The position numbers were made by a program, and so were the translations under genes. A stretch of 64,000 nt of DNA from an uncultured Bacteroidales bacterium (GTDB taxonomy: Bacteria; Bacteroidota; Bacteroidia; Bacteroidales; Bacteroidaceae): contig CACZXN010000008.1 in the NCBI GenBank assembly GCA_902785075.1, positions 1-64,000 on the forward strand, given 5' to 3'. The notes below the pieces were generated by a model. That model made no database searches and was not told the DNA's origin. It saw nothing but the letters and a program-made list of their open reading frames with translations. This document shows positions 9,481 to 18,030 of the stretch, piece by piece; positions within the stretch are counted from its first letter, which is position 1, and every line of letters starts with the position of its first letter.

Positions 9481-9894
9481 TTATTTTTCTCCAAGTTTAT
9501 TGATTTGTTTTGCAACACTTGTGATTAGTCTTTCCATGATAATTGGTTTGTTGACAAAATCGTTTGCTCCGAGTTCCATTCCTTTGACAATATCGGCTTC
9601 CGAGTTCAAAGCTGAAAGAATGATAATTGGCAAATCTTTGGTTTTTTCAAATGCCCGAACTCTTCGGATTACTTCAAAGCCATCGATACCTGGCATCATT
9701 AAGTCAAGTAATAAAAGGTCAGGTGCGTCTTGACTTATCATATCAAGTGCTTGTTGTCCATTTGCGGCTGTTTCAACTTTAAATGTGTACTGCGCAAGCA
9801 TTTTACGGACAAGAAGAATATTAAGTGGAACATCGTCAACGATTAATACCTTCAGTTTGTCAACATCAATATTTGGATTAATATTCGCATTCAT
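9481..9894 (-). CDS. Stand-alone response regulator (receiver domain only)
   Basis: The 137-residue protein is a single CheY-like receiver: acidic pair Asp20-Asp21, phosphoacceptor Asp64 in LLLDLMMPG, Ser94 in the switch position and Lys116 in NDFVNKP. There is no output domain. It ends just after the receiver fold (KLGEK). A partner kinase is not in the window. It is encoded directly upstream of the polysaccharide operon but has its own promoter and terminator; a regulatory link with the synthase is possible but only suggested by proximity. Confidence 0.9.
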   Translation of the reverse strand: MNANINPNIDVDKLKVLIVDDVPLNILLVRKMLAQYTFKVETAANGQQALDMISQDAPDLLLLDLMMPGIDGFEVIRRVRAFEKTKDLPIIILSALNSEADIVKGMELGANDFVNKPIIMERLITSVAKQINKLGEK

Positions 9895-9933
9895 GAGCTG
9901 TGTATTATTTGTGAGTTCTTTACTTTAAGAGTG

Positions 9934-9965
9934 CAAAGATAAGCGTTCTTTTGATATTGACCAAA
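9934..9965 (-). promoter_or_regulatory. Promoter of the response regulator
   Basis: On the minus strand: TTTG (9965-9962), 20 bp, TATCTTTG (9941-9934). It is a close match to the Bacteroidetes vegetative promoter, about 40 bp upstream of the start codon. Confidence 0.75.
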
Positions 9966-10083
9966 CTTTTGGCCATTTTTTTTCTTTTTTCTTACATTTT
10001 TCTTCCCAATCTGGTCACTTCGGTACTATTTTGCTTTTTATACTTTCAAATTAGCATTGTTTTTTTAGCACGTAGCGCTCATC

Positions 10084-10115
10084 AAAAAAACCTCCTACTC
10101 TAGGAGTAGAAGGCT
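10084..10115 (-). terminator. Intrinsic terminator of mdh
   Basis: Read on the minus strand the sequence is CCT-T-CTACTC-CTA-GAGTAG-G-AGG followed by seven Ts. The stem has one mismatch and a 3-nt loop. It sits about 55 bp downstream of the mdh stop codon. Confidence 0.8.
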
Positions 10116-10168
10116 TAAAATATGCGATTATGTAAAAAAGTTATATATAACTATTTCTACACTCTTGA

Positions 10169-11167
10169 TTATAGATTTGGATTAATCTTGTTCCATTCCG
10201 AAATAGGTGGAACAATATTCAGAGTTACAAGTTCATCGCGCATTTTGCAGAGATGTTCATAAGATGCATCGAGTTTTGCCAATTCCTCAGGTGTACCAGT
10301 AGGCATTTTGTAAGTGCATCCCTTTGTGTCAAGGGTGGTGTCCATTGCCATCATGATGTGATTGTATTTCTCGTTGCAAACGTATGTTCCAGCTGGCCAG
10401 CGGAATTTCTCTCCACCCATGACTGAGCGTATCATCTCTACTGAACAATATGCTGGGCTTTGCCAAGAACTGCGTCCACGAAGTTCGATGATCTTTGCCC
10501 CTCCTTTAGTAACGTCAACTTTCAGTTGCTCCCACTCTTCTTCTGTGCATGCAGGTGTGCCGATAAGTTCGCTGAGTGGTTTGCCATTTACCTTAACAGC
10601 GCTTCCAAATACTGCCATCTGCTCTCCATGACCGCCATATGTAGCACATCCAGTTACTTCGTATTGTTTGCATCCGAACTTCTTAGCAAGTGCTGATTGC
10701 AGACGAGTTGAGTCAAGAGCTGCGAGGGTAGTAACCTGTCCTGGCTTTAAGCCTGAATAAAGCAAAGTAACAAGACCTGTGAGGTCTGCAGGGTTGAAGA
10801 TAACGGTTACATGCTTCACGTCTGGGCAATATGTCTTGATGTTTTTACCTAGTTCTTCTGCAATCTTACAGTTGCCAGCAAGGAGGTCTTCGCGAGTCAT
10901 ACCAGCTTTACGTGGAGCACCTCCTGAAGAAATGATATATTTTGCATCCTTGAATGCTTCAGCAACGTCAGTTGTTGCTGTCAGGTTTACTCCGTCATAT
11001 CCACAGTGGAACATTTCTTCCATTACACCCTCCATGCCTGGAGCATAAACATCATAAAGGCATACGTTTGGTGTGAGTTTCATAGTTAATGCAAGTTGCA
11101 CCATCGTTGAGCCGATTGCGCCACCAGCTCCAACAATTACAAGTTTGTCGTTTGTTAAAAATCCCAT
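10169..11167 (-). CDS. mdh: Malate dehydrogenase, Bacteroides type
   Basis: The 332-residue NAD-dependent dehydrogenase shows the Rossmann motif GAGGAIGSTM (residues 13-22), a SSGGAPRKAGMTREDLL loop with substrate-binding arginines, NPAD, STRLQSALAKKFG and the catalytic His in GGHGEQM. It interconverts malate and oxaloacetate, in this group mainly as part of the reductive fumarate/succinate pathway. The usual substrate-loop sequence is present. It stands alone between terminators, with a TATTTTTG promoter element at 11240-11233 on the minus strand. Confidence 0.93.
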   Translation of the reverse strand: MGFLTNDKLVIVGAGGAIGSTMVQLALTMKLTPNVCLYDVYAPGMEGVMEEMFHCGYDGVNLTATTDVAEAFKDAKYIISSGGAPRKAGMTREDLLAGNCKIAEELGKNIKTYCPDVKHVTVIFNPADLTGLVTLLYSGLKPGQVTTLAALDSTRLQSALAKKFGCKQYEVTGCATYGGHGEQMAVFGSAVKVNGKPLSELIGTPACTEEEWEQLKVDVTKGGAKIIELRGRSSWQSPAYCSVEMIRSVMGGEKFRWPAGTYVCNEKYNHIMMAMDTTLDTKGCTYKMPTGTPEELAKLDASYEHLCKMRDELVTLNIVPPISEWNKINPNL

Positions 11168-11232
11168 AATGATTCTATTATTAATTGATTAATGAAAATA
11201 CGTATTTTCGCTTATGCACATTTATTTTTCTG

Positions 11233-11240
11233 CAAAAATA
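11233..11240 (-). promoter_or_regulatory. -7 element upstream of mdh
   Basis: TATTTTTG on the minus strand fits TAnnTTTG, 65 bp upstream of the mdh start. No good -33 box is visible at the standard distance. Confidence 0.55.
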
Positions 11241-11283
11241 CAAAAAAAATACAATTCACGAACTACAAATCACGAATCTTTTA

Positions 11284-11291
11284 TAAATTTG
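11284..11291 (+). promoter_or_regulatory. -7 element upstream of the aminopeptidase P gene
   Basis: TAAATTTG fits TAnnTTTG and ends 31 bp before the start codon at 11323. It is divergent from the mdh promoter. Confidence 0.55.
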
Positions 11292-11322
11292 CATGAATTA
11301 TTCCTAAACAAACCTACAAATT

Positions 11323-13152
11323 ATGAGCAAAATAGAAAGTAGACTTTGCGATTTGCGTCGATTGATGTCTGAAAATGCTATCGATGCGTTCATCACTCCA
11401 AGTACTGATCCCCATTGTGGCGAATATGTTCCCGAACGTTGGAAATCACGTCGCTGGATTTCCGGATTTACAGGTAGTGCTGGTATAGCAGTGGTTACAG
11501 CTGAAAAAGCTGCTTTATGGACAGATTCTCGCTATTTCATCCAAGCAAAGGAACAGTTGGAGGGTACTGGGTTCCAACTGATGAAAGAGAAGATAGAGGG
11601 TACGCCAAGCATCGTTGAGTGGTTGGGTGGTTTCTTGAAACCTGGTGATACAGTAGCTGTTGATGGATGGGTCAATACGGTTGCAGAAGTTAATTCTATG
11701 CGCGAGGAACTGGATTCTTATGGATTGAGGCTCGTTACTGATATTGATCCTTACGATAAAATCTGGCTTGATCGTCCAGGTATCCCTGATAGTAAGGTGT
11801 TTGTCCAGAAATTGGAATATGCTGGAGAATCAGCCGCTCATAAATTGACTCGCATTCGTGAACAGTTGGGAGGTCATGCTTTGCTCACTACTTTTCTTGA
11901 GGATATTGCGTGGACGCTCAACCTGCGAGCAGATGATATTCTCTATACCCCATTCTTTGTCAGTTACCTTATTATTACTCCCAAGAATGCCACCTTATAT
12001 ATAAATAAGGAGAAAGTGCCACAGGAAGTGGAAAAGTATCTGTGTGCCGAAGGGGTTGATATTCGTCCATACGAAACCATTTTGGACGATTTGAAGGCAT
12101 GCGATATACCTATTGAGGTTCAGCTCGATAAAACCAATTATAAGACCTATGAAGCTATTCGTCAACCGATTGCCAAATCTTCGCCGATTCCTCACATGCT
12201 GATGTTTAAGAATCCTACTGAGATAGAAGGGTATCGTCGAGCGATGGAGAAAGATGGCGTAGCAATGGTTAAGTGGATCAAATGGACGTTGGAGAATGTT
12301 CCGAAGGGTGGACAGACAGAGTTGTCTCTTGCAGCTAAGCTGGAAGCATTCAGGCGTGAGCAACCTTTGTGTATGGGTATCAGTTTCGAGAGCATTATGG
12401 GTTATGCTCATCATGGAGCGATCGTACACTACGATCCAACACCTGAAACTGATATTCCTGTACTTCCTGAAGGGTTGCTGCTGATTGACTCAGGAGGTCA
12501 GTATCTTGACGGAACAACGGACATCACTCGTACCATTCCGCTAGGTCCTCTAACTTGGGAGATGAAGCGCGACTACACCTTAGTTCTGAAGGGATGGATC
12601 AATCTGGGTAGGGCCGTATTCCCTAAGGGAACTTGTGGCACCCAGCTCGATACACTGGCGCGCATGGATATGTGGCGATATGGTATTAATTATCTGCATG
12701 GAACGGGTCACGGAGTTGGGCAATTTGGTTCTGTCCATGAAAACATAGACCTTCATCAGTTCCGAATGCAATGGCGACCTACCCCTTTGTTGCCTGGGAT
12801 GATTATCACAGACGAGCCTGGCATCTATATCGAGGGAAGTCATGGAGTACGTCATGAGGATACGATGCTCGTAGTCAATGCAAACTTCAATAGCGAGCAG
12901 GGAAAGGCGATAGAGCCTACGGCAGCTCCGTACGACGGACCTGTTTCTCAAGGTATCACTTTTGGACCTTACTACACCTTTGAGCATCTTACCCTTTGCC
13001 CGGTATTGACCAGCCCTATCATCAAGGACATGTTAACAGCTGAAGAGGTCGCTTGGTTCAATAAATATCAGCAGACGGTATATGAGCGTCTTGCACCACT
13101 TCTTGATGAACAGCATAAAGACTGGCTTCTTGGTGTAACCAAGCCTATTTGA
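11323..13152 (+). CDS. Xaa-Pro aminopeptidase (aminopeptidase P family, M24B)
   Basis: This 609-residue protein has the three-domain layout of the long aminopeptidase P family, with two creatinase-like N-terminal domains and a C-terminal pita-bread M24 domain. The metal ligands are visible: Asp in IDSGGQYLDGTTDITR (two Asp), His in HGTGHGVGQFG, and Glu residues in DEPGIYIEG and GVRHEDTML. It should release N-terminal residues preceding proline from peptides in the cytoplasm, in line with a peptide-fermenting lifestyle. It is monocistronic; its 3' end faces the convergent argE-like gene with a 22-bp-period repeat between. Confidence 0.9.
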   Translation: MSKIESRLCDLRRLMSENAIDAFITPSTDPHCGEYVPERWKSRRWISGFTGSAGIAVVTAEKAALWTDSRYFIQAKEQLEGTGFQLMKEKIEGTPSIVEWLGGFLKPGDTVAVDGWVNTVAEVNSMREELDSYGLRLVTDIDPYDKIWLDRPGIPDSKVFVQKLEYAGESAAHKLTRIREQLGGHALLTTFLEDIAWTLNLRADDILYTPFFVSYLIITPKNATLYINKEKVPQEVEKYLCAEGVDIRPYETILDDLKACDIPIEVQLDKTNYKTYEAIRQPIAKSSPIPHMLMFKNPTEIEGYRRAMEKDGVAMVKWIKWTLENVPKGGQTELSLAAKLEAFRREQPLCMGISFESIMGYAHHGAIVHYDPTPETDIPVLPEGLLLIDSGGQYLDGTTDITRTIPLGPLTWEMKRDYTLVLKGWINLGRAVFPKGTCGTQLDTLARMDMWRYGINYLHGTGHGVGQFGSVHENIDLHQFRMQWRPTPLLPGMIITDEPGIYIEGSHGVRHEDTMLVVNANFNSEQGKAIEPTAAPYDGPVSQGITFGPYYTFEHLTLCPVLTSPIIKDMLTAEEVAWFNKYQQTVYERLAPLLDEQHKDWLLGVTKPI

Positions 13153-13206
13153 GATGAGAGATAATCCTTTTTTTTATTTCTCTTAAAGGACGTCTATGTT
13201 GAAAAA

Positions 13207-13320
13207 CTTGCAACGCTTTGCAAAGTTTGCAACATAGATTGCAAAGCTTGTAACATAAATTACCCCTAGGGGAAAAATTATTTTCCCTTAGGGGCTGCAA
13301 AATTTTCCCTTAGGGGAAAC
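13207..13320. repeat. Dispersed palindrome-array element, copy 1
   Basis: Two blocks are visible. At 13217-13233 and 13238-13254 lie two 17-bp units (TTTGCAAAGTTTGCAAC and ATTGCAAAGCTTGTAAC) separated by ATAG, with a partial unit before them. At 13263, 13285 and 13307 lie 10-bp palindromes (CCCCTAGGGG, CCCTTAGGGG, CCCTTAGGGG) at an exact 22-bp period with 12-bp AT-rich spacers. It lies between convergent genes. Homologous copies are at 18.3 kb (palindrome block) and 43.4 kb (both blocks, inverted orientation). Confidence 0.85.
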
Positions 13321-13350
13321 AAATATTGTCGTTATTCAGAATCGTAACGA

Positions 13351-14418
13351 TTATTGCTTGAAGTTTAGGAGTTGGGGTAGTAGTTCTATGGCTTGAGCTA
13401 TCTCATCTATCTTGATAAATTCATCTGCAGTGTGCGAACGTGATGAGTCTCCAGGACCAATCTTGACAGACGGGAAAGGCATCAAGGCTTGGTTTGATAG
13501 AGTTGGCGACCCAAATGGGGTAAGTCCAAGGCTAATGGCTTTCTGTACAAACGGATGAGTTGGTTTGATGCTCGATGAATTGAGTCGGAACGAGCGTGCA
13601 ACAGCTTTTCCTTGTAGATTTTCTGCGATTTCATCGAAGATTTCCTGATTCGTGTAGCATTCGTTGCTGCGAACATCGATGGTAAATAGACAGCGATCGG
13701 GTATTACGTTGTGCTGGGTTCCTGCTTGAATGATGGTGACAGTAGTCTTAACAGGCCCAAGTAGATCCGATGTTTTTGCAAATTGGTGGTTTTTAATCCA
13801 GCTAATGTCATCTAGGGCTTTGTAGATGGCATTTACTCCTTCATTACGAGCTGCATGTCCTGCTATGCCTTCTGTGGTGACATCAATCACCATCAAGCCT
13901 TTTTCTGCAATAGCGGGTTGCATGCCTGTAGGTTCACCTACTACCGCAAAACTGATAGGAGGAAGGAGAGGAATGACTCTCTCAATACCATTTTTCCCAG
14001 AAACCTCTTCTTCGCATGAAGCCGAGAAAATGAAGTTAAAATCTGGATTTCCTCCCATTTCATCGATAGAAATGAAGGCTTGAATCATAGAAACGAGGCT
14101 CGCTCCGTCATCATTTGTACCTAAACCAAAGATGGTTCCATCGGCTGTTTCCTTAGGAACAAAAGGGTCGTGTGTCCATCCGCTTACAGGTTTGACCGTA
14201 TCGATGTGTGTATCAAGCAGGATGGTGGGTAAAGATTCGTTGAAGTATTTGCATTTTACCCACACGTTATTACCCGTTCTAACAGGTTCATAACCTTTCA
14301 TTTGCAGGTATTGCTGAATCAAATCGGCAGCTGCTGCCTCTTCTCTGCTAACAGAGGGTGTGGCTACAAGTTGTTTCAGCAATTGTACTGCTTCATGTGT
14401 CTTGTTTGTATAATTCAT
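13351..14418 (-). CDS. argE: M20 deacetylase, ArgE-like (N-acetyl/N-succinyl-ornithine deacetylase type)
   Basis: The 355-residue zinc amidohydrolase has the M20 motifs LLDTHIDTV (zinc His and catalytic Asp), GTNDDGASL (bridging Asp), SCEEEVSG (catalytic Glu pair) and GEPTGM (zinc ligand), plus HNVIPD and a dimerisation lid domain (about 175-285). Bacteroidetes ArgE homologues act on N-succinyl-ornithine in arginine synthesis; substrate choice cannot be read here, so acetylornithine or another N-acyl amino acid remains possible. It is monocistronic. A TATTTTTG -7 element lies at 14448-14441 on the minus strand. Confidence 0.8.
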   Translation of the reverse strand: MNYTNKTHEAVQLLKQLVATPSVSREEAAAADLIQQYLQMKGYEPVRTGNNVWVKCKYFNESLPTILLDTHIDTVKPVSGWTHDPFVPKETADGTIFGLGTNDDGASLVSMIQAFISIDEMGGNPDFNFIFSASCEEEVSGKNGIERVIPLLPPISFAVVGEPTGMQPAIAEKGLMVIDVTTEGIAGHAARNEGVNAIYKALDDISWIKNHQFAKTSDLLGPVKTTVTIIQAGTQHNVIPDRCLFTIDVRSNECYTNQEIFDEIAENLQGKAVARSFRLNSSSIKPTHPFVQKAISLGLTPFGSPTLSNQALMPFPSVKIGPGDSSRSHTADEFIKIDEIAQAIELLPQLLNFKQ

Positions 14419-14532
14419 ACGTTATTTCGTTTTTGCGTTGCAAAAATACAAATTATTTGCCATTTACTATTTACCTCTTATCATTTTTATGAAGATTTTC
14501 TACTTTTCATTTTTCACTTTTCACTTTTTTCG

Positions 14533-14540
14533 TAACTTTG
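14533..14540 (+). promoter_or_regulatory. -7 element of the prfB operon
   Basis: TAACTTTG fits TAnnTTTG and lies 19 bp before the prfB start codon. It should drive prfB and the three genes overlapped or closely spaced behind it. Confidence 0.6.
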
Positions 14541-14559
14541 TACTCAAATTACACGCATT

Positions 14560-15675
14560 ATGATCACAATAGAACAGCTGAAAGAACTTAAAGAACGTGC
14601 GGATGCACTGAATCGTTACCTTGGTATTGAGGAGAAAAAGGTAGAACTAGAAGAGGAGCAACTGCGAACTCAGGCTCCTGGTTTCTGGGATAATCCAAAG
14701 GAAGCGGAGGTGCAGATGAAGAAGGTGAAGGATATTCAAAAGTGGATTGATGGTTACAAAGAGGTGAAGACCGCAACTGATGAGGTAGAAGTGGCTTTTG
14801 ACTTTTATAAGGAGGAGATGGTGACAGAAGATGAGGTGGACGAGGCCTATGCTACAGCCTTGAAGTTGATTGAGGATCTTGAACTTCGCAATATGTTGCG
14901 TCAGGAGGCTGATGGCATGAGTGCTGTATTGAAAATCAATGCTGGAGCAGGAGGGACGGAGGCTCAGGATTGGGCGCAAATGCTGATGAGGATGTATCAG
15001 CGGTGGGCAGAAGCTCATAAGTATAAATTGACTGTTAGCAACTACCAAGATGGCGATGAGGCCGGCATCAAGACGGTAACGATGGAGATAGAAGGCGATA
15101 CTGCCTACGGATACCTGAAGAGCGAAAATGGTGTTCATCGTTTGGTTAGAGTGTCGCCCTATAATGCTCAAGGCAAGCGTATGACAAGCTTCGCAAGTGT
15201 ATTTGTTACTCCATTGGTTGATGATTCTATTGAAGTGGTGATTGATAAGAGCAAACTATCGTGGGACACGTTCCGTTCGAGTGGTGCGGGTGGACAGAAT
15301 GTCAACAAGGTGGAGACAGGAGTGCGTCTTCGTTATCAGTATGTCGACCCCGACACAGGTGAGGAAGAAGAAATCCTGATAGAGAATACAGAAACCCGTA
15401 AGCAGTTGGAGAATCGTGAGAACGCACTTAGGTTATTGCGCTCGCAACTTTACGATCGTGCCATGAAAAAACGTATGGAAGCACAAGCTAAAATCGAAGC
15501 GGGTAAGAAAAAGATTGAATGGGGTAGTCAGATACGTAGCTATGTGTTTGACGATCGTCGAGTGAAAGACCACAGAACTAATTATCAGACATCAGATGTG
15601 ACTGGGGTGATGGATGGAAAGATTGACGATTTCATCAAGGCATACCTGATGGAATTCGCAGACACACCAGTTTAA
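14560..15675 (+). CDS. prfB: Peptide chain release factor 2
   Basis: This 371-residue class I release factor has the GGQ hydrolysis motif in SSGAGGQNVNKVET (about residue 247) and the domain 2 segment GAGGTEAQDWAQML. The stop-codon recognition tripeptide is SPY (in VSPYNAQGKRMTSF) instead of the textbook SPF, which still identifies it as RF2 (UGA/UAA). The reading frame is continuous from the ATG, so there is no programmed UGA frameshift as in E. coli. It heads a tight run with the CYTH gene 12 bp downstream. Confidence 0.95.
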   Translation: MITIEQLKELKERADALNRYLGIEEKKVELEEEQLRTQAPGFWDNPKEAEVQMKKVKDIQKWIDGYKEVKTATDEVEVAFDFYKEEMVTEDEVDEAYATALKLIEDLELRNMLRQEADGMSAVLKINAGAGGTEAQDWAQMLMRMYQRWAEAHKYKLTVSNYQDGDEAGIKTVTMEIEGDTAYGYLKSENGVHRLVRVSPYNAQGKRMTSFASVFVTPLVDDSIEVVIDKSKLSWDTFRSSGAGGQNVNKVETGVRLRYQYVDPDTGEEEEILIENTETRKQLENRENALRLLRSQLYDRAMKKRMEAQAKIEAGKKKIEWGSQIRSYVFDDRRVKDHRTNYQTSDVTGVMDGKIDDFIKAYLMEFADTPV

Positions 15676-15687
15676 TGATATCGAGCT

Positions 15688-16176
15688 ATGCATACCGAAA
15701 TAGAACGAAAATTTCTTGTGACAGGTGAGTTTAAGCAGTTTGCTTATCATCATTCGCATATAGAGCAAGGTTATTTTGCTACAGATCCAGGCAGAACGGT
15801 GAGGATTAGAATCCGTGACGAAAAGGCTTATCTCACGATTAAAGGTCCTTCTGTCAACGAAGGTCTGAGCCGATATGAGTTTGAAACAGAGATACCAGTA
15901 GATGATGCCAAGATGATGATGACGATGTGTATGCCTGGACAGATTGTTAAAGACCGCTACTTGATACGAAGTGGAAAGCATATTGTGGAAGTCGATGAGT
16001 TTGCAGGCGATAATGAGGGGTTGGTTATTGCAGAGATAGAATTGGAAAGCGAGGATGAAGCATACGTAAAGCCCGATTTTTTGGGGAAGGAAGTGACTGG
16101 AGATGTTAGGTTTTACAACAAATATTTAAGCAAGCATCCATATAACAGTTGGAATGACACGGATAAGAAACTATAA
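15688..16176 (+). CDS. CYTH domain protein (triphosphate tunnel metalloenzyme)
   Basis: The 162-residue protein begins with the CYTH signature TEIERKFLV (Glu4, Glu6, Lys8) and continues with the tunnel strands VRIRIRDEKAYLTIKG and YEFETEIP, and a late EIELESEDE. Small single-domain CYTH proteins of this length are mostly inorganic triphosphatases or thiamine triphosphatases; adenylate cyclase activity is less likely but cannot be excluded. It overlaps the VanZ gene by 23 bp. Confidence 0.85.
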   Translation: MHTEIERKFLVTGEFKQFAYHHSHIEQGYFATDPGRTVRIRIRDEKAYLTIKGPSVNEGLSRYEFETEIPVDDAKMMMTMCMPGQIVKDRYLIRSGKHIVEVDEFAGDNEGLVIAEIELESEDEAYVKPDFLGKEVTGDVRFYNKYLSKHPYNSWNDTDKKL

Positions 16177-16546
16177 ATACAGCATATTGGTAGCGCTTGC
16201 TATTATTATACTCAGCACAATACCTGTCCCAGAGGTTAAGCCGTTAGAAGAAGTGCCTCTCATCGATAAATGGGTACATTTTTTGATGTATGCGGCCTTG
16301 AGTGCTTCTATGTGGTTGGATCGTAAATTGCTTCGTCTGCCGATATCGGCAAGCTATTTTATTTTGATGTTTCTTTTACCATCATTGCTTGGCGGATTGT
16401 TGGAACTTGTGCAAGCATATCTGACCACTTGCCGCTCAGGTGAATGGCTTGATGCGGTTGCTGATGCTATTGGAGCTGTGATTGGAACAGTTGTTTGTTA
16501 TTTTATCAATTTGATATGGGAAAAGAAAACTTCAACTCAAAGATAG
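16154..16546 (+). CDS. VanZ family membrane protein
   Basis: This 130-residue protein has about four hydrophobic helices with the VanZ-like pattern: IPVPEVKPLEEVPLIDKWVHF followed by LMYAALSASMWL, then a LLGGLLELVQAYL helix and a GEWLDAVADAIGAVIG helix. VanZ-like proteins in Bacteroidetes are mostly of unknown function. The start overlaps the end of the CYTH gene by 23 bp and its own end overlaps the transporter gene by 31 bp, suggesting translational coupling. Confidence 0.8.
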   Translation: MTRIRNYKYSILVALAIIILSTIPVPEVKPLEEVPLIDKWVHFLMYAALSASMWLDRKLLRLPISASYFILMFLLPSLLGGLLELVQAYLTTCRSGEWLDAVADAIGAVIGTVVCYFINLIWEKKTSTQR

Positions 16547-17871
16547 GTGCAATATTGGCTGCTGCAGGTTCTGCTGTCGGATTGGGTAATATCTGGCGTT
16601 TTCCTACTGAAGCAGGAAACAATGGAGGTGCTGCTTTCCTTTTAATTTATGTGGGATTTATGCTCCTTCTTGGTGTGCCAATCATGGTGTCGGAGTTTGT
16701 GATTGGTCGACATAGCCAAACGAGTGTGAGCCAATCATTCTATAAAATGAGTGGTGGCAAAAAGGCTTGGAAACTGATGGGCTTGATTCCTGTCATCTCA
16801 GGTTTTTTGGTGTTGAGTTATTATGCTGTAGTAGCTGGTTGGACACTTTTTTATGCCTATCAAGCGGGAATAGATGGTTTTGCAGGAAAGACTCCTGACG
16901 AAATAGGAACGGATTTCCAGCTATTCCGTACTGATGCGGTAAGTCCTCTTATTTGGATTGCAATCATCTTGATTGTGAACTGCATGATAGTAGCATTAGG
17001 TGTAGAAAAAGGTATTGAACGAGGTGCCAAAATCATGATGCCTTTGCTGTTTGTGTTTATCTTGGTTTTAGTTGTATGTTCGTTCTCATTGCCAGGTGCT
17101 TCTGCAGGACTTCAATTCCTGTTTCATCCCGATTTTTCTAAAGTGACAGGTGCCACTCTGCTGAATGCAATGGGACAAGCCTTCTTTTCTCTTAGTGTAG
17201 GACTTTGCTGTCTCTGCACTTATGCTACCTATTTTAAAAAAGATGTGAATCTGATGAAAGATGGAGTTCACGTTGCTACAATTGACACATTGGTAGCAGT
17301 GTGTGCTGGTTTGATTATTTTTCCTGCTGTATTCTCTATTTCTGGACTTACCCCAACAGAAGGACCTTCGTTGGTTTTCGTCACTTTGCCGAATGTATTC
17401 CATCAGGCTTTTGGTGCCTATCCTGTTGTAGCTTATTGTTTTTCCTTACTATTCTACCTTTTGTTAGTGATGGCAGCTCTTACCTCGTCTATCTCGATGC
17501 TTGAGATGGTTGTGGCTTACTTCCATCATGAACACAAGGTAAGCCGTCCGCTTGCTTCCATAGGCATTACGGCTGTTTGCCTGATATTGGGAATTATTTG
17601 TTCATTCTCGTTTGGCATTTGGGAAGATATTACGATATTCGGGTTAGGATTCTTCGATTTGTTCGATTTCATTGTTGCAAAATTGATTATGCCGATAGGT
17701 GGATTGCTGATATGTGTATTCTTAGGGTGGATTGTTGATGAAAAGGTGCTGCATGACGAAATCACGAATATGGGTACGCTTCGTGCTCCTTACTATAAAG
17801 TGTATCGATTCATCATTCGTTATCTGGCTCCTATCTGCATATTGCTCATCTTTATCAATCAGTTTTTGTAA
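16516..17871 (+). CDS. Sodium-dependent transporter, NSS (LeuT-like) family
   Basis: The 451-residue membrane protein has the NSS signature GSAVGLGNIWRFPTEAGNNG in TM1 with the sodium and substrate site, and AMGQAFFSLSVG in TM6; about 11-12 hydrophobic helices are visible. It should import amino acids or related solutes with Na+. The upstream ATG at 16495 would also be open, but the start at 16516 (MGKENFNSKIGAIL) is the normal family start. It overlaps the VanZ gene by 31 bp and ends the prfB operon; convergent genes follow after a 734-bp gap. Confidence 0.9.
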   Translation: MGKENFNSKIGAILAAAGSAVGLGNIWRFPTEAGNNGGAAFLLIYVGFMLLLGVPIMVSEFVIGRHSQTSVSQSFYKMSGGKKAWKLMGLIPVISGFLVLSYYAVVAGWTLFYAYQAGIDGFAGKTPDEIGTDFQLFRTDAVSPLIWIAIILIVNCMIVALGVEKGIERGAKIMMPLLFVFILVLVVCSFSLPGASAGLQFLFHPDFSKVTGATLLNAMGQAFFSLSVGLCCLCTYATYFKKDVNLMKDGVHVATIDTLVAVCAGLIIFPAVFSISGLTPTEGPSLVFVTLPNVFHQAFGAYPVVAYCFSLLFYLLLVMAALTSSISMLEMVVAYFHHEHKVSRPLASIGITAVCLILGIICSFSFGIWEDITIFGLGFFDLFDFIVAKLIMPIGGLLICVFLGWIVDEKVLHDEITNMGTLRAPYYKVYRFIIRYLAPICILLIFINQFL

Positions 17872-18018
17872 CAGAATATGATAGCAGATATCTGATAAAT
17901 GCCGTAAATAGGAGTCTTTTTCTTTCGAAAATACTATCATATTTGAAACATTTTACAAAATGTAACGAATTTGCTTTCTCTTGTTACAATGATGCAAATT
18001 CCTGTCGATAAAATCATG

Positions 18019-18026
18019 TAATTTTG
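18019..18026 (+). promoter_or_regulatory. -7 element for the candidate small RNA
   Basis: TAATTTTG fits TAnnTTTG in a region with no downstream ORF. A -33 TTTG at the ideal spacing is not clear. Confidence 0.5.
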
Positions 18027-18030
18027 CAGC

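Noticed and set aside
14560..14640. Programmed frameshift in prfB
   Set aside because: The frame is open from the ATG with no in-frame UGA, so no frameshift is needed.
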